Source: Chelativorans petroleitrophicus | GTDB lineage: Bacteria; Pseudomonadota; Alphaproteobacteria; Rhizobiales; Rhizobiaceae | Length of the DNA: 64,000 bases | NCBI RefSeq assembly: GCF_025398195.1 | Contig: NZ_JAODNV010000009.1 | Location: 161,430-225,429 of the forward strand | Reading direction: 5' to 3' | Part shown: positions 18,513 to 27,529 of the stretch, one piece after another | Layout of the letters: every line of letters begins with the position of its first letter | How positions within the stretch are numbered: position 1 is the stretch's first letter | The notes under the pieces: model-generated | The model's input: only the letters and a program-made list of their open reading frames with translations | Told to the model about the DNA's origin: nothing | The model's database searches: none | Position numbers and translations under genes: made by a program

Positions 18513-18663
18513 TTGGTCCTCCCTCAGGCGAATTGATCACCAGCCAGCCCGCAGTCTCAGGCCATCAGGAATGTTGGCAGCAACCCCGAAGGCGCTGCAG
18601 CACCCACAATCGAGGGGAACCATTTTCACCTCGCTCATGTTCCAAGACGCCCTTGGCCGCCTT

Positions 18664-19791
18664 CTATTCCAGCAGCCCCAAAAACGCAGCAAGTTCCCGG
18701 GCCGCCGCTCCTCCTGCCCGATTTGCGCCGATCGTCGATGCCGACGGGCCATACCCGACAAGGTGGATGCGCGGGTCCTTGGCAACCTGTGTCGCCAAAC
18801 GTCCTGTCATAATAATTCCGCCGTTGTCTCCCCGAAGCTGTAGCGGCGCCAGATGGTCGAGCGAACTTCGAAAGCCTGTACACCAGAGGATCACGTCGGC
18901 CTCTATCTCCCTCCCGTCGGCCCAGCGCACGCCGGTCTCGGTAATCTCGGAAAACATAGGATGCCGTACGAGCACGCCGCGCTTGCGCATCTCCTCGATT
19001 CTGGGCGTCACAGGAATGCCCGTGACAGAGACGACGGACGTCGGGGGCAACCCTTGCCTCACCCTCTCCTCGACAATCGCCACAGCCGCCCGGCCCGCTT
19101 CTTGCGTGAAAGGTCCTTGCCGGAATTCCGGCTCACGGCGTGTCACCCAGGTGGTACGGGCGACCCGGGATATCTCGTCAAGCAGCTGGATGGCGGAGAT
19201 GCCGGCGCCCACAATAATCACATGCTTCCCGGCAAACTCCTCAGGAGTACGGTAGTCCTTGGTGTGGATCTGCCGACCTTTGAAACGTTCTCTACCCGGA
19301 TAATCGGGGATATGGGGCGTCTCCCATGTTCCGGTTGCGTTTATGATGCCACGCGCGGAAAAGAGGCCCGCATCGGTCTCCACACGGAGTCTTTCGCCCC
19401 TGTCGCAGACAACTCTTACCTCGACAGGTCGATGGATGCGCAGACCGAAGGTTTTTTCGTAGGTTTCATAATAGCGCGGCACAACAGTGGATGCCTGCAC
19501 CTCGCCGCTGGCATCGACATCGATCACATCGGCAAGCTTGAGGCCAGGCAGGTCATGGATATGATTGGCAGCCGCCAGTGTCAGAGAAGGCCAGCGGAAT
19601 TGCCATGCGCCACCCGGGCGCGGCGACCGGTCGAAGGTGACGAAGTTTTTGTCCGGTTCGAGACCCAGGCGGCGCAGATGATAGGCTGATGACAACCCTG
19701 CTTGTCCGGCGCCGATGACAACAATGTCGACCTTGATAGCGACTGCTGCGCCTCGTGGAGACGCCGCTGATTGGTAATCGGTGTTCTTCAT
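18664..19791 (-). CDS. Flavin-containing monooxygenase-like FAD/NAD(P)H oxidoreductase
   Basis: A 375-residue two-dinucleotide-fold enzyme. The FAD site is VVIGAGQAGLSSAYHLRRLG (about residues 23-43), and the NADPH site is VIIVGAGISAIQLLDEISR in the middle. Between them are FDRSPRPGGAWQFRWPSLTL and INATGTWETPHIPDYPGRE, as in the CzcO/YdhS-like flavoprotein group. It probably oxygenates or oxidises a small organic molecule. The FMN reductase gene follows on the same strand. Substrate not recognisable. Confidence 0.85.
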   Translation of the reverse strand: MKNTDYQSAASPRGAAVAIKVDIVVIGAGQAGLSSAYHLRRLGLEPDKNFVTFDRSPRPGGAWQFRWPSLTLAAANHIHDLPGLKLADVIDVDASGEVQASTVVPRYYETYEKTFGLRIHRPVEVRVVCDRGERLRVETDAGLFSARGIINATGTWETPHIPDYPGRERFKGRQIHTKDYRTPEEFAGKHVIIVGAGISAIQLLDEISRVARTTWVTRREPEFRQGPFTQEAGRAAVAIVEERVRQGLPPTSVVSVTGIPVTPRIEEMRKRGVLVRHPMFSEITETGVRWADGREIEADVILWCTGFRSSLDHLAPLQLRGDNGGIIMTGRLATQVAKDPRIHLVGYGPSASTIGANRAGGAAARELAAFLGLLE

Positions 19792-19926
19792 TCGTGGGGT
19801 GTATCATTTTTTCATCGGCACCGCTTGCACAGACCAGAGGAGCCATCATCCCATCATGGGAACGGCGTTTTTAGGCTCCTCCTGCGGAATCAAGATGACG
19901 CCCCGCCGGCCGCAACCGTGCTTCGC

Positions 19927-20691
19927 TTATTCCGCCACGCCGAGATAGGCATTGATGACGGCGGGGTCGTTCAGCACCTCGCCGGGCGTACCTAAAGCGA
20001 TCGTACGTCCGTAATCGAGCACCTGAAGCCGGTCGGCAAGGTCGGCGACCATCTGCATGTCATGCTCGATCCAGATCATCGCCAGGCCGAGTTCGTGCTT
20101 GATGCGCAGGAGGAAGCGCGCCAGATCCTCTCGCTCGTCGCGGTTAAGCCCGGCGGAGGGCTCATCAAGCAGCAGGAATTTGGGCTCCATCGCGAGCGCC
20201 CGGGCAAACCCCGCAAGCTTCTGAATGCCGAAGGGGAGCCCGCCCACTGGGGCGTGGCGGTAGCGCTCCAGCTCGACGAATTCGATGATCCGTTCCACCG
20301 CTTCCCTATGCTCGAGCTCCTGCCGCCGTACTGACGGCAGGAAAAGAGCTTCCGCGAGCGGCCCGGTGGTAAAGCGCGCATGCCGGCCGGTCAGAAGATT
20401 GTCGACCACGCTCATGTCCCGGAAGAGTTCGCCATGCTGGAAGGTTCTTGCCAGCCCGGCTCGAGCGATCGCATGCGGGGGAAGTCCGGTGATGTCGCGG
20501 CCGCGGAAGCGGACCCTCCCCTGGCTGGGGCGGTAGATGCCGCTGATGCAGTTGAACACGCTTGTCTTGCCAGCGCCGTTTGGGCCAATCAGGGCGAACA
20601 GCTCACCCGGCTCCACACTCAGCGAGACGTTCTCCAAAACCGTCAGCCCGCCAAAGCGCAGGACAAGACCGGAAACTTCCAGCTCAGCCAT
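19927..20691 (-). CDS. livG: Branched-chain amino acid-type ABC transporter ATP-binding protein LivG
   Basis: A 254-residue ATPase. Walker A IGPNGAGKTSVFNCISG, then GLARTFQHGELFRDMSVVDN, Walker B KFLLLDEPSAGLN, switch IEHDMQMV and the LivG tail LGTPGEVLNDPAVINAYLG. The start at ATG 20691 has GGAGGTG immediately upstream and overlaps the LivF stop by eight bases; the frame continues further upstream without a better site. Last gene of the six-gene ligase-LivKHMFG operon. Probably imports an aromatic or fatty acid used by the operon's acyl-CoA ligase rather than an amino acid. Confidence 0.92.
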   Translation of the reverse strand: MAELEVSGLVLRFGGLTVLENVSLSVEPGELFALIGPNGAGKTSVFNCISGIYRPSQGRVRFRGRDITGLPPHAIARAGLARTFQHGELFRDMSVVDNLLTGRHARFTTGPLAEALFLPSVRRQELEHREAVERIIEFVELERYRHAPVGGLPFGIQKLAGFARALAMEPKFLLLDEPSAGLNRDEREDLARFLLRIKHELGLAMIWIEHDMQMVADLADRLQVLDYGRTIALGTPGEVLNDPAVINAYLGVAE

Positions 20692-21484
20692 ACCACCTCC
20701 GGCTGCGCCTGTACTGCTTGACATCGCGATAGCTTCGCCGGCTGCCCCCCGCATGGCCCAGATAGAACTCCTGTATGTCCGCATGGCCAAGCAGGCGCTG
20801 GGCATCGCCGTCCAGCACCACGCGGCCGTTCTCCAGCACGTAACCGTAGTCGGCGATCCTGAGCGCCACGCTCGCGCTCTGCTCCACCAAAAGAATGCTG
20901 ATGCCGAGCTCGTCGCGAATCTGCACCAGACTTTCCGTCAGCTTGCCGACAGCTACGGGCGCCAGACCAAGCGAAAGCTCATCGATCAGAAGCAGGTCCG
21001 GCGCGCACATGAGACCCGAGGCGATCGCCAGCATCTGCCGCTCCCCGCCCGAAAGCAGGCCCGCCTCGCGGCGCTTCAGCTCCGCAAGCCGCGGGAAGAA
21101 GTGATAGACGACCTCCTCCATGGAGCGTCCATCGGCCGTACCGCGGCGCCGCGGTACGACAGCGAGATTCTCCGCCACGGACAGGTTTGGGAATACCTTG
21201 TCGCGTTCCGGAACGATCGCCAGCCCGCGCCACGTGATCTCGTGCGGCGGCCGGTTTTCCAGATGCGCGCCGCGGAAGAGAATGGTTCCCTCGGTCACGC
21301 GCGCGTCGTCGAGCCCGAGAAAACCGGATATGGCGCGCAGCGTCGTGGTCTTGCCCGCCCCGTTGGTGCCGAGGATGGCGACGATCTGGCCCTCGCTCAC
21401 CTTCAGGCTCACGCCCTGTATGGCCGTGATCGCCCGCTGATAGACGACCTCCAGCTTGTCGACGGCAAGCAGCGGCACGGTCAT
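20684..21484 (-). CDS. livF: Branched-chain amino acid-type ABC transporter ATP-binding protein LivF
   Basis: A 266-residue ATPase. Walker A LGTNGAGKTTTLRAISG, signature LSGGERQMLAIASGLM, Walker B DLLLIDELSLGLAPV and switch VEQSASVAL, typical of LivF (VEQ in place of THD). One departure from LivF is DEL where DEP is usual after Walker B. The ATG forms an ATGA overlap with the LivM stop. An unusual C-terminal tail (HAGGSRRSYRDVKQYRRSR) is longer and more basic than usual. Confidence 0.92.
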   Translation of the reverse strand: MTVPLLAVDKLEVVYQRAITAIQGVSLKVSEGQIVAILGTNGAGKTTTLRAISGFLGLDDARVTEGTILFRGAHLENRPPHEITWRGLAIVPERDKVFPNLSVAENLAVVPRRRGTADGRSMEEVVYHFFPRLAELKRREAGLLSGGERQMLAIASGLMCAPDLLLIDELSLGLAPVAVGKLTESLVQIRDELGISILLVEQSASVALRIADYGYVLENGRVVLDGDAQRLLGHADIQEFYLGHAGGSRRSYRDVKQYRRSRRWYG

Positions 21485-22560
21485 GGCCGCTCTCCAAGCG
21501 CTGTCTGACGGAAGGGCCAGAGGAGGAAGTAATTGCGCACGCGGCGCCAGATGCCGACCAGCCCCTGCGGTTCGAAAACGAGAAAGAGGATCATGACGAT
21601 GCCGAAAGCGGCATAGTTGACGGCAAAGACGGAACCCGCGAGGCGGTCCGCTCCCGGGAGGGCGGCCATGGCACCTTCGATCACATAGGGAAAGAGCGTG
21701 ACAAACAGAGCGCCGAGCAGCGCCCCGAGCAAGCTGCCCATCCCGCCGATGATGATCATGGCAACGTACTGGATCGTGAGATAGAGGGAGAAAGCCTCGA
21801 TCGATACGAAGCCGCGGTAATAGGCGAAGAGCGCCCCCGCCATCGCCGTTATGGCCGACGTGATGACGAAGGCGAGCAGCTTGTAGCGGGCGATGCCGAT
21901 GCCGAGTGCTTCGGCCACGGTCTCGTTGGAATGGATCGCGCGCCAGGCACGGCCGGAACGCGAGCGCATGAGGTTGATGCAGATGAGGAGCGTCAGCGCG
22001 GCAGCGGCCAGCAGCACGAAATACCAGACGCGGGGTGCATAGATTTCATAGCCGAAAACCACCGGCGGATCGACGAGGATGCCGGTCGAGAAGCCGCGCC
22101 GCGTTTCGTATTCGCCGCCAAGATAAACGACGAGGAAGTGCAGCGCCAGGGTGGAAACGGCGAGATAGAGTCCGCGCAGGCGGAGCGACGGCAGACCGAA
22201 CACGACGCCGAGCAGGGCGCCCGCTAGGGCAGCGCTCGGCAGCGTGACCCAGAAGGGTGCGCCGAACTCCTTGTAGAGAATGCCTGTGGTGAAGGCGCCC
22301 GCGGCAAGAAGGCCGGCATGACCGAGGCTTATCTGGCCGGCGATGCCGGTAAGCAGCATTAGGGCGAGCGCACCGATCGCGGCCAGGAACACTTGCGTGG
22401 CCAGATCGACATAGAAGGGCGAGACGGCGAAAGGAAAGACAAGCAGAACGAGCGCGAAGGCGGCCGCCGAGGTTTTGGCAAGTCGCGTTTCGATCAGGCG
22501 GAACTCATCGGCATAGGAGCGGCGGAAATGACCGCTCGCAGAGGGGAGAGGCTTAGACAC
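21481..22560 (-). CDS. livM: Branched-chain amino acid-type ABC transporter permease LivM
   Basis: A 359-residue inner-membrane permease with about ten hydrophobic segments. LivM marks are LALMLLTGIAGQISLGHAG near residue 50, LRLRGLYLAVSTLALHFLV, and the EAA-like loop IGIARYKLLAFVITSAI. The start is GTG and overlaps the LivH stop by eight bases. Forms the channel with LivH. Confidence 0.92.
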   Translation of the reverse strand: MSKPLPSASGHFRRSYADEFRLIETRLAKTSAAAFALVLLVFPFAVSPFYVDLATQVFLAAIGALALMLLTGIAGQISLGHAGLLAAGAFTTGILYKEFGAPFWVTLPSAALAGALLGVVFGLPSLRLRGLYLAVSTLALHFLVVYLGGEYETRRGFSTGILVDPPVVFGYEIYAPRVWYFVLLAAAALTLLICINLMRSRSGRAWRAIHSNETVAEALGIGIARYKLLAFVITSAITAMAGALFAYYRGFVSIEAFSLYLTIQYVAMIIIGGMGSLLGALLGALFVTLFPYVIEGAMAALPGADRLAGSVFAVNYAAFGIVMILFLVFEPQGLVGIWRRVRNYFLLWPFRQTALGERP

Positions 22561-23425
22561 GGTCGAGCTCCTCGCGCGTCCCGAAAAGACCCCAGGGCCG
22601 GATCACGAGCATCGCGATCAGGACGATGAAGGGCACCACGTCCGCCAGAAGCGGATCGATGAAGCGTATCACGCCGACTTCCGCCGCCGCGATGATGAGC
22701 GCGCCCAGAAGCGCGCCGGCCAGGCTATCGAGCCCACCCACCAGCGCTGCGGGGAATGCCTTCAGGCCGATCATCACCATGGTGCTGTCGAGCCCCGAAT
22801 CGAGCGCGATCAAGATGCCCGCGAGCGCACCGGTGAAGGTGGAAAGCCCCCAGGCCAGCGCGAAGACGGCGTGCAGGTTGATGCCGCGCTGTGCGGCCAA
22901 AAGCGGGTCCTGCCCGGCCGCGCGCATGCGCATGCCCCAGCGGCCGAAGCGCAGAAACAGAAACAGCCCGCCATAGACCACCACTGTCGCCATGATCAGG
23001 AGAGCGGCGTAGAGGGAGATGCGCGCGTCACCCGGGAGGGTGATGACGGGATTGCCCCATCCAAGCATCGCCCGCGGATGATACTGCTGGGCCGACCAGA
23101 TCAGGATGACCGCACCGCGGATCAGTATGCCGAGCGCCACGGTTGTCAGAACCGCCGCCAGCACCATCTCGCCCGTCATACGCCGCATGAGGAACAGATA
23201 GACCATACCGCCCACGGCGAGGCTCATGAGGGCCGCAATGACGACCGCCATAACCGGGCTCATGGAGAACGCCGAGGCCGTCGCCACCAGCATGTAGGCG
23301 CCGAGCATCATCAGCTCGCCGTGGGCGAGGTTGAGCACCCGGCTTACCCGATAGATCAGCACATAGCCGCAGGCGATCAGCGCATAGATCGCCGCCAGCA
23401 CGAGAATGTTGACCGCAAGCTGCAA
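22553..23425 (-). CDS. livH: Branched-chain amino acid-type ABC transporter permease LivH
   Basis: A 290-residue permease. The N-terminal signature is LIACGYVLIYRVSRVLNLAH and GELMMLGAYM, with the cytoplasmic loop GINLHAVFALAWGLSTFTGA. The only start that fits is a TTG at 23425 with a poor ribosome-binding site, 45 bases after the binding-protein stop; low translation or coupling is possible. Usual LivH length. Confidence 0.9.
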   Translation of the reverse strand: MQLAVNILVLAAIYALIACGYVLIYRVSRVLNLAHGELMMLGAYMLVATASAFSMSPVMAVVIAALMSLAVGGMVYLFLMRRMTGEMVLAAVLTTVALGILIRGAVILIWSAQQYHPRAMLGWGNPVITLPGDARISLYAALLIMATVVVYGGLFLFLRFGRWGMRMRAAGQDPLLAAQRGINLHAVFALAWGLSTFTGALAGILIALDSGLDSTMVMIGLKAFPAALVGGLDSLAGALLGALIIAAAEVGVIRFIDPLLADVVPFIVLIAMLVIRPWGLFGTREELDRV

Positions 23426-23470
23426 GGGTGCCCGTCCAATCGCTTGGTTTCAGCCTTAGTGGAACCGGAA

Positions 23471-24637
23471 CTATTCGACGTCGAAGGTCGTCCAGCCGGA
23501 CACCGTCTCGATGCCTTCACTCTCCGGATTCCAACGATAGACCTTGTAGTGCTGCTGCGTGCGGAAGTGGTTCTCCTCGGTCCATTCGAGCGAGCCCCCG
23601 CGCAGACCCTTGGTATCGACGCTCAAGCCCGACATAGCTTCGCGAACCGAGTCGGCGGAGCCGGGATCCTCAGCCGAGGCAAGCGCCGCCTCGATCACCA
23701 TGCCCGCGATCCAGCCTTCGGTCATCTGATTCGCCGGATACTCGGCGCCTGCGGCCTGAGCGGCATCGGTGATCTCCTGCATCACCGGAAGATCCTCGGC
23801 AAAGAGCGCGTTTGCGCCCAGCACGTAGAAGCCAGGATCCTTCACCCGCTCCAGCTCGCTCTCGGCCTCCAGATGCGCCCAGGCCAAGTAGTTGCCCTCC
23901 CAACCGAGACGGCGCAGCGCCTCGAATGTCTTAATCTGCGAGCCCCAGGGTGCCCAGGACCAGACCCATTCGGCGCCTGCGCTGCTGATGTTGCTGGCGA
24001 AGGGCGAATAGTCCGGGGCAGGCGGCGGCGTGATCTCCTTGGCCACCGACGTCATGCCCATCCCTTTGGCCAGGTTCTCGGCATAATCGATCTCACCGCG
24101 CGAGACCGGGATCGCCATAGCCTGGAAGCCGATCTTCACCTCCGTGCCGGCCGTCTCCTTGATAAAGTTCAGAGCCGCACGGCTATCATATTCGGTGCCG
24201 AAAGCTGTGGTGCAGAAGAGATTCGGATCGGCCGGCGGGAAAACCTCCGGCGGACACGCCGCAGCCGTGAAAAGAAGCGGCACGCCCGCCCTCTTCGCCT
24301 CGGCAATGGTCGGCGCATAGGTGGAGGAGAGGCTCGCATTCAGGAGCATGACCACGCCGTCCTGCGTCAGGAAACGCTTGGCATTGGCGGCCGCCCGCGA
24401 AGGCTCCGACGCGTCGTCCTGGAGCAGAAGCTCGATCTGTCTGCCGTTGACGCCGCCCGCTTTGTTGAGCCGGTCAATATAGAGCCGCAATCCCTCGACC
24501 GCAGGCGCGTAGGTGCCGGCCACCGGCCCGGTCAGCGCACCTGTAAGGCCGATCTTCAAAGCGTCCTGCGCAAGGGCAGGGGGAGCGGCAAGTACCGTTG
24601 CCAGTCCCACGAGGATGCTCCAGTTCATCGTCTTCAT
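23471..24637 (-). CDS. ABC transporter substrate-binding protein of the LivJ/LivK (family 4) type
   Basis: A 388-residue periplasmic protein. Start ATG 24637 with GGGAGGAACAGC upstream; signal peptide MKTMNWSILVGLATVLAAPP, cleaved near ALAQ. The mature start LKIGLTGALTGPVAGTYAPA, then INVNKAGGVNGRQIELLLQD-like text (LNKAGGVNGRQIELLLQDD), is the canonical family-4 opening. Related proteins in soil alphaproteobacteria bind aromatic acids such as coumarate as well as amino acids. Its position directly after an acyl-CoA ligase gene favours a carboxylic acid ligand here. Confidence 0.9.
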   Translation of the reverse strand: MKTMNWSILVGLATVLAAPPALAQDALKIGLTGALTGPVAGTYAPAVEGLRLYIDRLNKAGGVNGRQIELLLQDDASEPSRAAANAKRFLTQDGVVMLLNASLSSTYAPTIAEAKRAGVPLLFTAAACPPEVFPPADPNLFCTTAFGTEYDSRAALNFIKETAGTEVKIGFQAMAIPVSRGEIDYAENLAKGMGMTSVAKEITPPPAPDYSPFASNISSAGAEWVWSWAPWGSQIKTFEALRRLGWEGNYLAWAHLEAESELERVKDPGFYVLGANALFAEDLPVMQEITDAAQAAGAEYPANQMTEGWIAGMVIEAALASAEDPGSADSVREAMSGLSVDTKGLRGGSLEWTEENHFRTQQHYKVYRWNPESEGIETVSGWTTFDVE

Positions 24638-24691
24638 TGCTGTTCCTCCCTGTCGCCGCGGTTCCACATCCGCGCATTCACATCAAGCAAA

Positions 24692-26572
24692 TCAGCCGGC
24701 GCCCACGGCGGCGGCAACCAGCCGTTCCTCCCGGTCGTCGTACATCTCGTCCACGAGCGCCTTGAATCTCTCGTACATGAGGGCGCGCTTCACCTTGCGC
24801 GTCGGCGTGACGGGCTCGCCGTCCTCCTCCGGGTCCAGCATTTTCGGCAGGATCCGGAAGTCCTTGATCTGCTCCACCCGCGCAAGCTTCTCGTTGCCGC
24901 GAGCGATCTCCGCCCGGATGAGCTCGCGCGTGCGCGGATTTTCCGCAAGGTTGGTGAAGCCGGAGTAGGGGATGTCGTTGGCGCGCGCCCAGTCGGCCAC
25001 CATGTCGAAATCGATCTCGACCAGCGCGGTCAGATATTTGCGGCCGTGGCCAAAAACCACGACCTCACTCAGATATGGGCTCGCCCGCATCACGTTCTCG
25101 ATGTAGGCCGGCGATATGGTTTTGCCTCCCGAGGTGACGATGAAGTCGCGCGCCCGGTCAATCAGGCGCAGATTGCCGTCTTCCCACGTGCCGATGTCAC
25201 CGGTGCGCAGCCATCCATCCTCGGTGAAGGCGGCTCTGGTCGCCTCCTCATTGTTCCAGTAGCCCTCGAAAAGATCGGGGCTGCGCACGTGAATTTCGCC
25301 GTCCTCGGCAAGCCGCACCTCCCATCCCACAGGAACGGTGCCCACCGTACCCGGCCTCGCATAGGGTCCCTGCTGTCCGGCTACGATGCCGCCTGCCGTC
25401 TCCGTCTGTCCGTACATTTCGAGCACGTTGATGCCGTAGATCTGCCACAGCGCGGCGGTCTCGCTCGGCAGCGGCGCCCCGCCGGAAATGACAAGCTCCA
25501 GCTTGTCGAAACCGAGCTTGTTGAGAATGGGGCGGAAGACCGCAGCCCAGGCAGCCGCGAAGGCCGCATTGTCGATTGCCGAGCGCTTGCCCTCCCAGCG
25601 CGCCTGTGCCGCGCGGCGAGCCACCTTCATGGCGAATTCGTAGGCTCCCCGCTTCACGCCCGTGGAGTTGGAGATGCCGATCAGGATCTGCGAGGCGAAT
25701 TTCTGCAGATAACGCGGCACGGTGAACAGCACCGTCGGCGCCACCTCGAAGAAGGTTGTCGAGAGATCCTCGATATCCTCGCCATAATGGGGAACGAGCC
25801 GGGAGAAGAGCGGCATCGTTATCGCAATGTCCCGGCCGAGCACATGGCACAGCGGCAGGAAGACGACCGTGCGCTGCTCCTTGGTCAGCATCGGATAATG
25901 GGTGATGATGTTGTAGGTCGCGGCAAGATGCTTGCCATGGGCGATGACTGCCCCTTTGGGCGCGCCTGTCGTGCCCGAAGTGTAGACGATGAAGGCGGGT
26001 GCGGCGGGATCGAGCTTCGCGACCTGCTTCTCAAGCCAGCCGAGGTCTGCCGTTTCCGTTTCGACAATCCGCGCATAGGTCAGGAGGCGCGGGTCGTCAT
26101 AGGCAAACAGCGCCGTGTCGTCGATGACCACAATGTAGCGGAGCGCCATCAGCCGCTCGGCTACACTGAGGATCTTGTCGACATATTCCTGATCTTCGGC
26201 GACGAAAAGCACTGCGCCGCCGTCGCGCATCTGGTATTCGAGCTCCTCCGCCGAAGCTGTCGGATAGATACCGTAGGTCACACAGCCGATCGCCTGGGCA
26301 GCGAGATCGGCGATCACCCACTCCTCGCAAGGATCGCCCATGATGGCGACCCTGTCTCCCGGCGCGAGCCCCAATTTCTGGAAGGCAGCGGCACAACGTG
26401 CTACGGCTTCGGCATAAGCCTTCCAGCTTCTTTCTCGATAAAGGCCGCGATGTTTTGAGCGGAAAGCGATCCCGTCCGGCTCCGCTCTGGCCCGCTCGCA
26501 AAGCAGTGCCGGCGCCGTGGTGCGGCGCAGCCTCTCGTACTCGGCCAAATGCGCGTGCGTCATAGCCTGCAT
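24692..26572 (-). CDS. AMP-dependent acyl-CoA ligase (long-chain fatty acid-CoA ligase type)
   Basis: About 626 residues. ANL motifs are present: the phosphate loop FIVYTSGTTGAPKGAVIAHG, EMYGQTETAG, DGWLRTGDIG and the C-terminal-domain hinge RLIDRARDFIVTSGGKTISP; the C-terminal catalytic lysine region is TPTRKVKR. It activates a carboxylic acid to its CoA thioester at the expense of ATP. The start is ATG 26572 or 26563; a TTG at 26590 is also possible. First gene of the operon with LivKHMFG, so uptake and CoA activation are coupled. A palindrome matching that near the O-demethylase gene lies about 58 bases upstream, pointing to TetR control. Confidence 0.88.
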   Translation of the reverse strand: MQAMTHAHLAEYERLRRTTAPALLCERARAEPDGIAFRSKHRGLYRERSWKAYAEAVARCAAAFQKLGLAPGDRVAIMGDPCEEWVIADLAAQAIGCVTYGIYPTASAEELEYQMRDGGAVLFVAEDQEYVDKILSVAERLMALRYIVVIDDTALFAYDDPRLLTYARIVETETADLGWLEKQVAKLDPAAPAFIVYTSGTTGAPKGAVIAHGKHLAATYNIITHYPMLTKEQRTVVFLPLCHVLGRDIAITMPLFSRLVPHYGEDIEDLSTTFFEVAPTVLFTVPRYLQKFASQILIGISNSTGVKRGAYEFAMKVARRAAQARWEGKRSAIDNAAFAAAWAAVFRPILNKLGFDKLELVISGGAPLPSETAALWQIYGINVLEMYGQTETAGGIVAGQQGPYARPGTVGTVPVGWEVRLAEDGEIHVRSPDLFEGYWNNEEATRAAFTEDGWLRTGDIGTWEDGNLRLIDRARDFIVTSGGKTISPAYIENVMRASPYLSEVVVFGHGRKYLTALVEIDFDMVADWARANDIPYSGFTNLAENPRTRELIRAEIARGNEKLARVEQIKDFRILPKMLDPEEDGEPVTPTRKVKRALMYERFKALVDEMYDDREERLVAAAVGAG

Positions 26573-26629
26573 CCGCGGGTGCTGCTTCAACGAACCCGAG
26601 GCCGCACTATAGCGGATGGAAATTGAAAA

Positions 26630-26647
26630 TTCTATAGCTCTATAAAA
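26630..26647. promoter_or_regulatory. Candidate TetR operator, copy 1
   Basis: TTCTATAGCTCTATAAAA: two 8-base arms around a 2-base centre, the second arm with one mismatch. It is nearly the same as the perfect palindrome at 27472-27489 on the other side of the tetR gene. It lies between the tetR stop and the start of the acyl-CoA ligase gene, where it could block transcription of the ligase-Liv operon. Confidence 0.65.
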
Positions 26648-26663
26648 ATTCTGGTGCGAAGGC

Positions 26664-27281
26664 CTATGCGTCGCTTGCGGCGCCCCTGAGGACGAGGTCG
26701 GCGAGGGTATCGGCGATCCGATCCAGCGTGACGTTCTCCCGATGATGCCAGATCGCCACCGAGTTCATCATCCCGAGAAGGGCGAGCGTCGTGAGTCGCG
26801 GATTGAGATCGGCGCGGAATTCACCGTTCCGCATGCCCTCGCGGATCACCCGTTCGAAGATGGCTTCAAGCCGCCGCGATAGGCGGCCGACACGGCGGCG
26901 GCTCTCACGCGGCAGCCATTTGCGCTCGTTCAGGAAGGTCAGCATGTAGTCGGCGCGATCGCCAAGCGGCTTTATGTGGGCGGCAAGCAGGGCGCGCAGC
27001 CTTTCTTCCGCTGAGCTGCCGTTCTTGAGGATCGCCTCGGCGGTTTCCACGAAGCCCGCCGTGCCCCGGGCGCAAACCTCCTCCAGCGCCGCCTCCTTGG
27101 ATTCGAAATAGTAATAGAGGCTCGCCTGGCGCATGCCGAGCAGATCGGCAATGTCCTGGGTCGATGCGCCATGATAGCCGCGCTCGGCAAAGACGCGCGC
27201 CGCCGCATCGACAATTTCCTCCCGCCGCTTCCGAAGTGGTCGTGCGGCGGCTCTATCGTCCGATTGGACCTGTCGTGTCAT
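26664..27281 (-). CDS. TetR-family transcriptional regulator
   Basis: A 205-residue repressor. The helix-turn-helix is in residues ~20-68 (RREEIVDAAARVFAERGYHG, then DIADLLGMRQASLYYYFESK). The C-terminal domain (HIKPLGDRADYMLTFLNERK) resembles regulators of fatty-acid and aromatic acyl-CoA metabolism. The gene lies between the O-demethylase gene (divergent) and the ligase-Liv operon (same strand, downstream). The same palindrome occurs at both boundaries, so it probably regulates both units and itself, likely with an acyl-CoA as inducer. Confidence 0.9.
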   Translation of the reverse strand: MTRQVQSDDRAAARPLRKRREEIVDAAARVFAERGYHGASTQDIADLLGMRQASLYYYFESKEAALEEVCARGTAGFVETAEAILKNGSSAEERLRALLAAHIKPLGDRADYMLTFLNERKWLPRESRRRVGRLSRRLEAIFERVIREGMRNGEFRADLNPRLTTLALLGMMNSVAIWHHRENVTLDRIADTLADLVLRGAASDA

Positions 27282-27471
27282 CGTACATCCATCGCCTCAT
27301 GCCGAATCCCGCTCAGCGGCCGTCTGGCATCAGCGTTGTTGTACGCAGCGAGGGCGGCGATGGAAAGCACGCACCTGGATTTGCAGGGCCCGCGATGGGG
27401 GCCGAGGATAGGTCGAACCCTTCTTCGTACTCCGGCGCGTGGTCCCGCAGCATCATGCCCATTGTCAACTC

Positions 27472-27489
27472 TTCTATAGACCTATAGAA
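27472..27489. promoter_or_regulatory. Candidate TetR operator, copy 2
   Basis: A perfect inverted repeat, TTCTATAG-AC-CTATAGAA, 41 bases before the O-demethylase start and in the divergent interval from tetR. It matches the 26630-26647 element in both arm sequence and spacing. Confidence 0.7.
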
Positions 27490-27529
27490 TATGTGACCGG
27501 ATTTAGCGTGTGACCCGAAAGGCAGTCCG

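Noticed and set aside
22871..26458. A 1,195-codon open frame on the plus strand
   Set aside because: It lies opposite livH, livK and the acyl-CoA ligase gene, is rich in His, Arg and Gly and has no domain-like text; a shadow of GC-rich codon use on the other strand.
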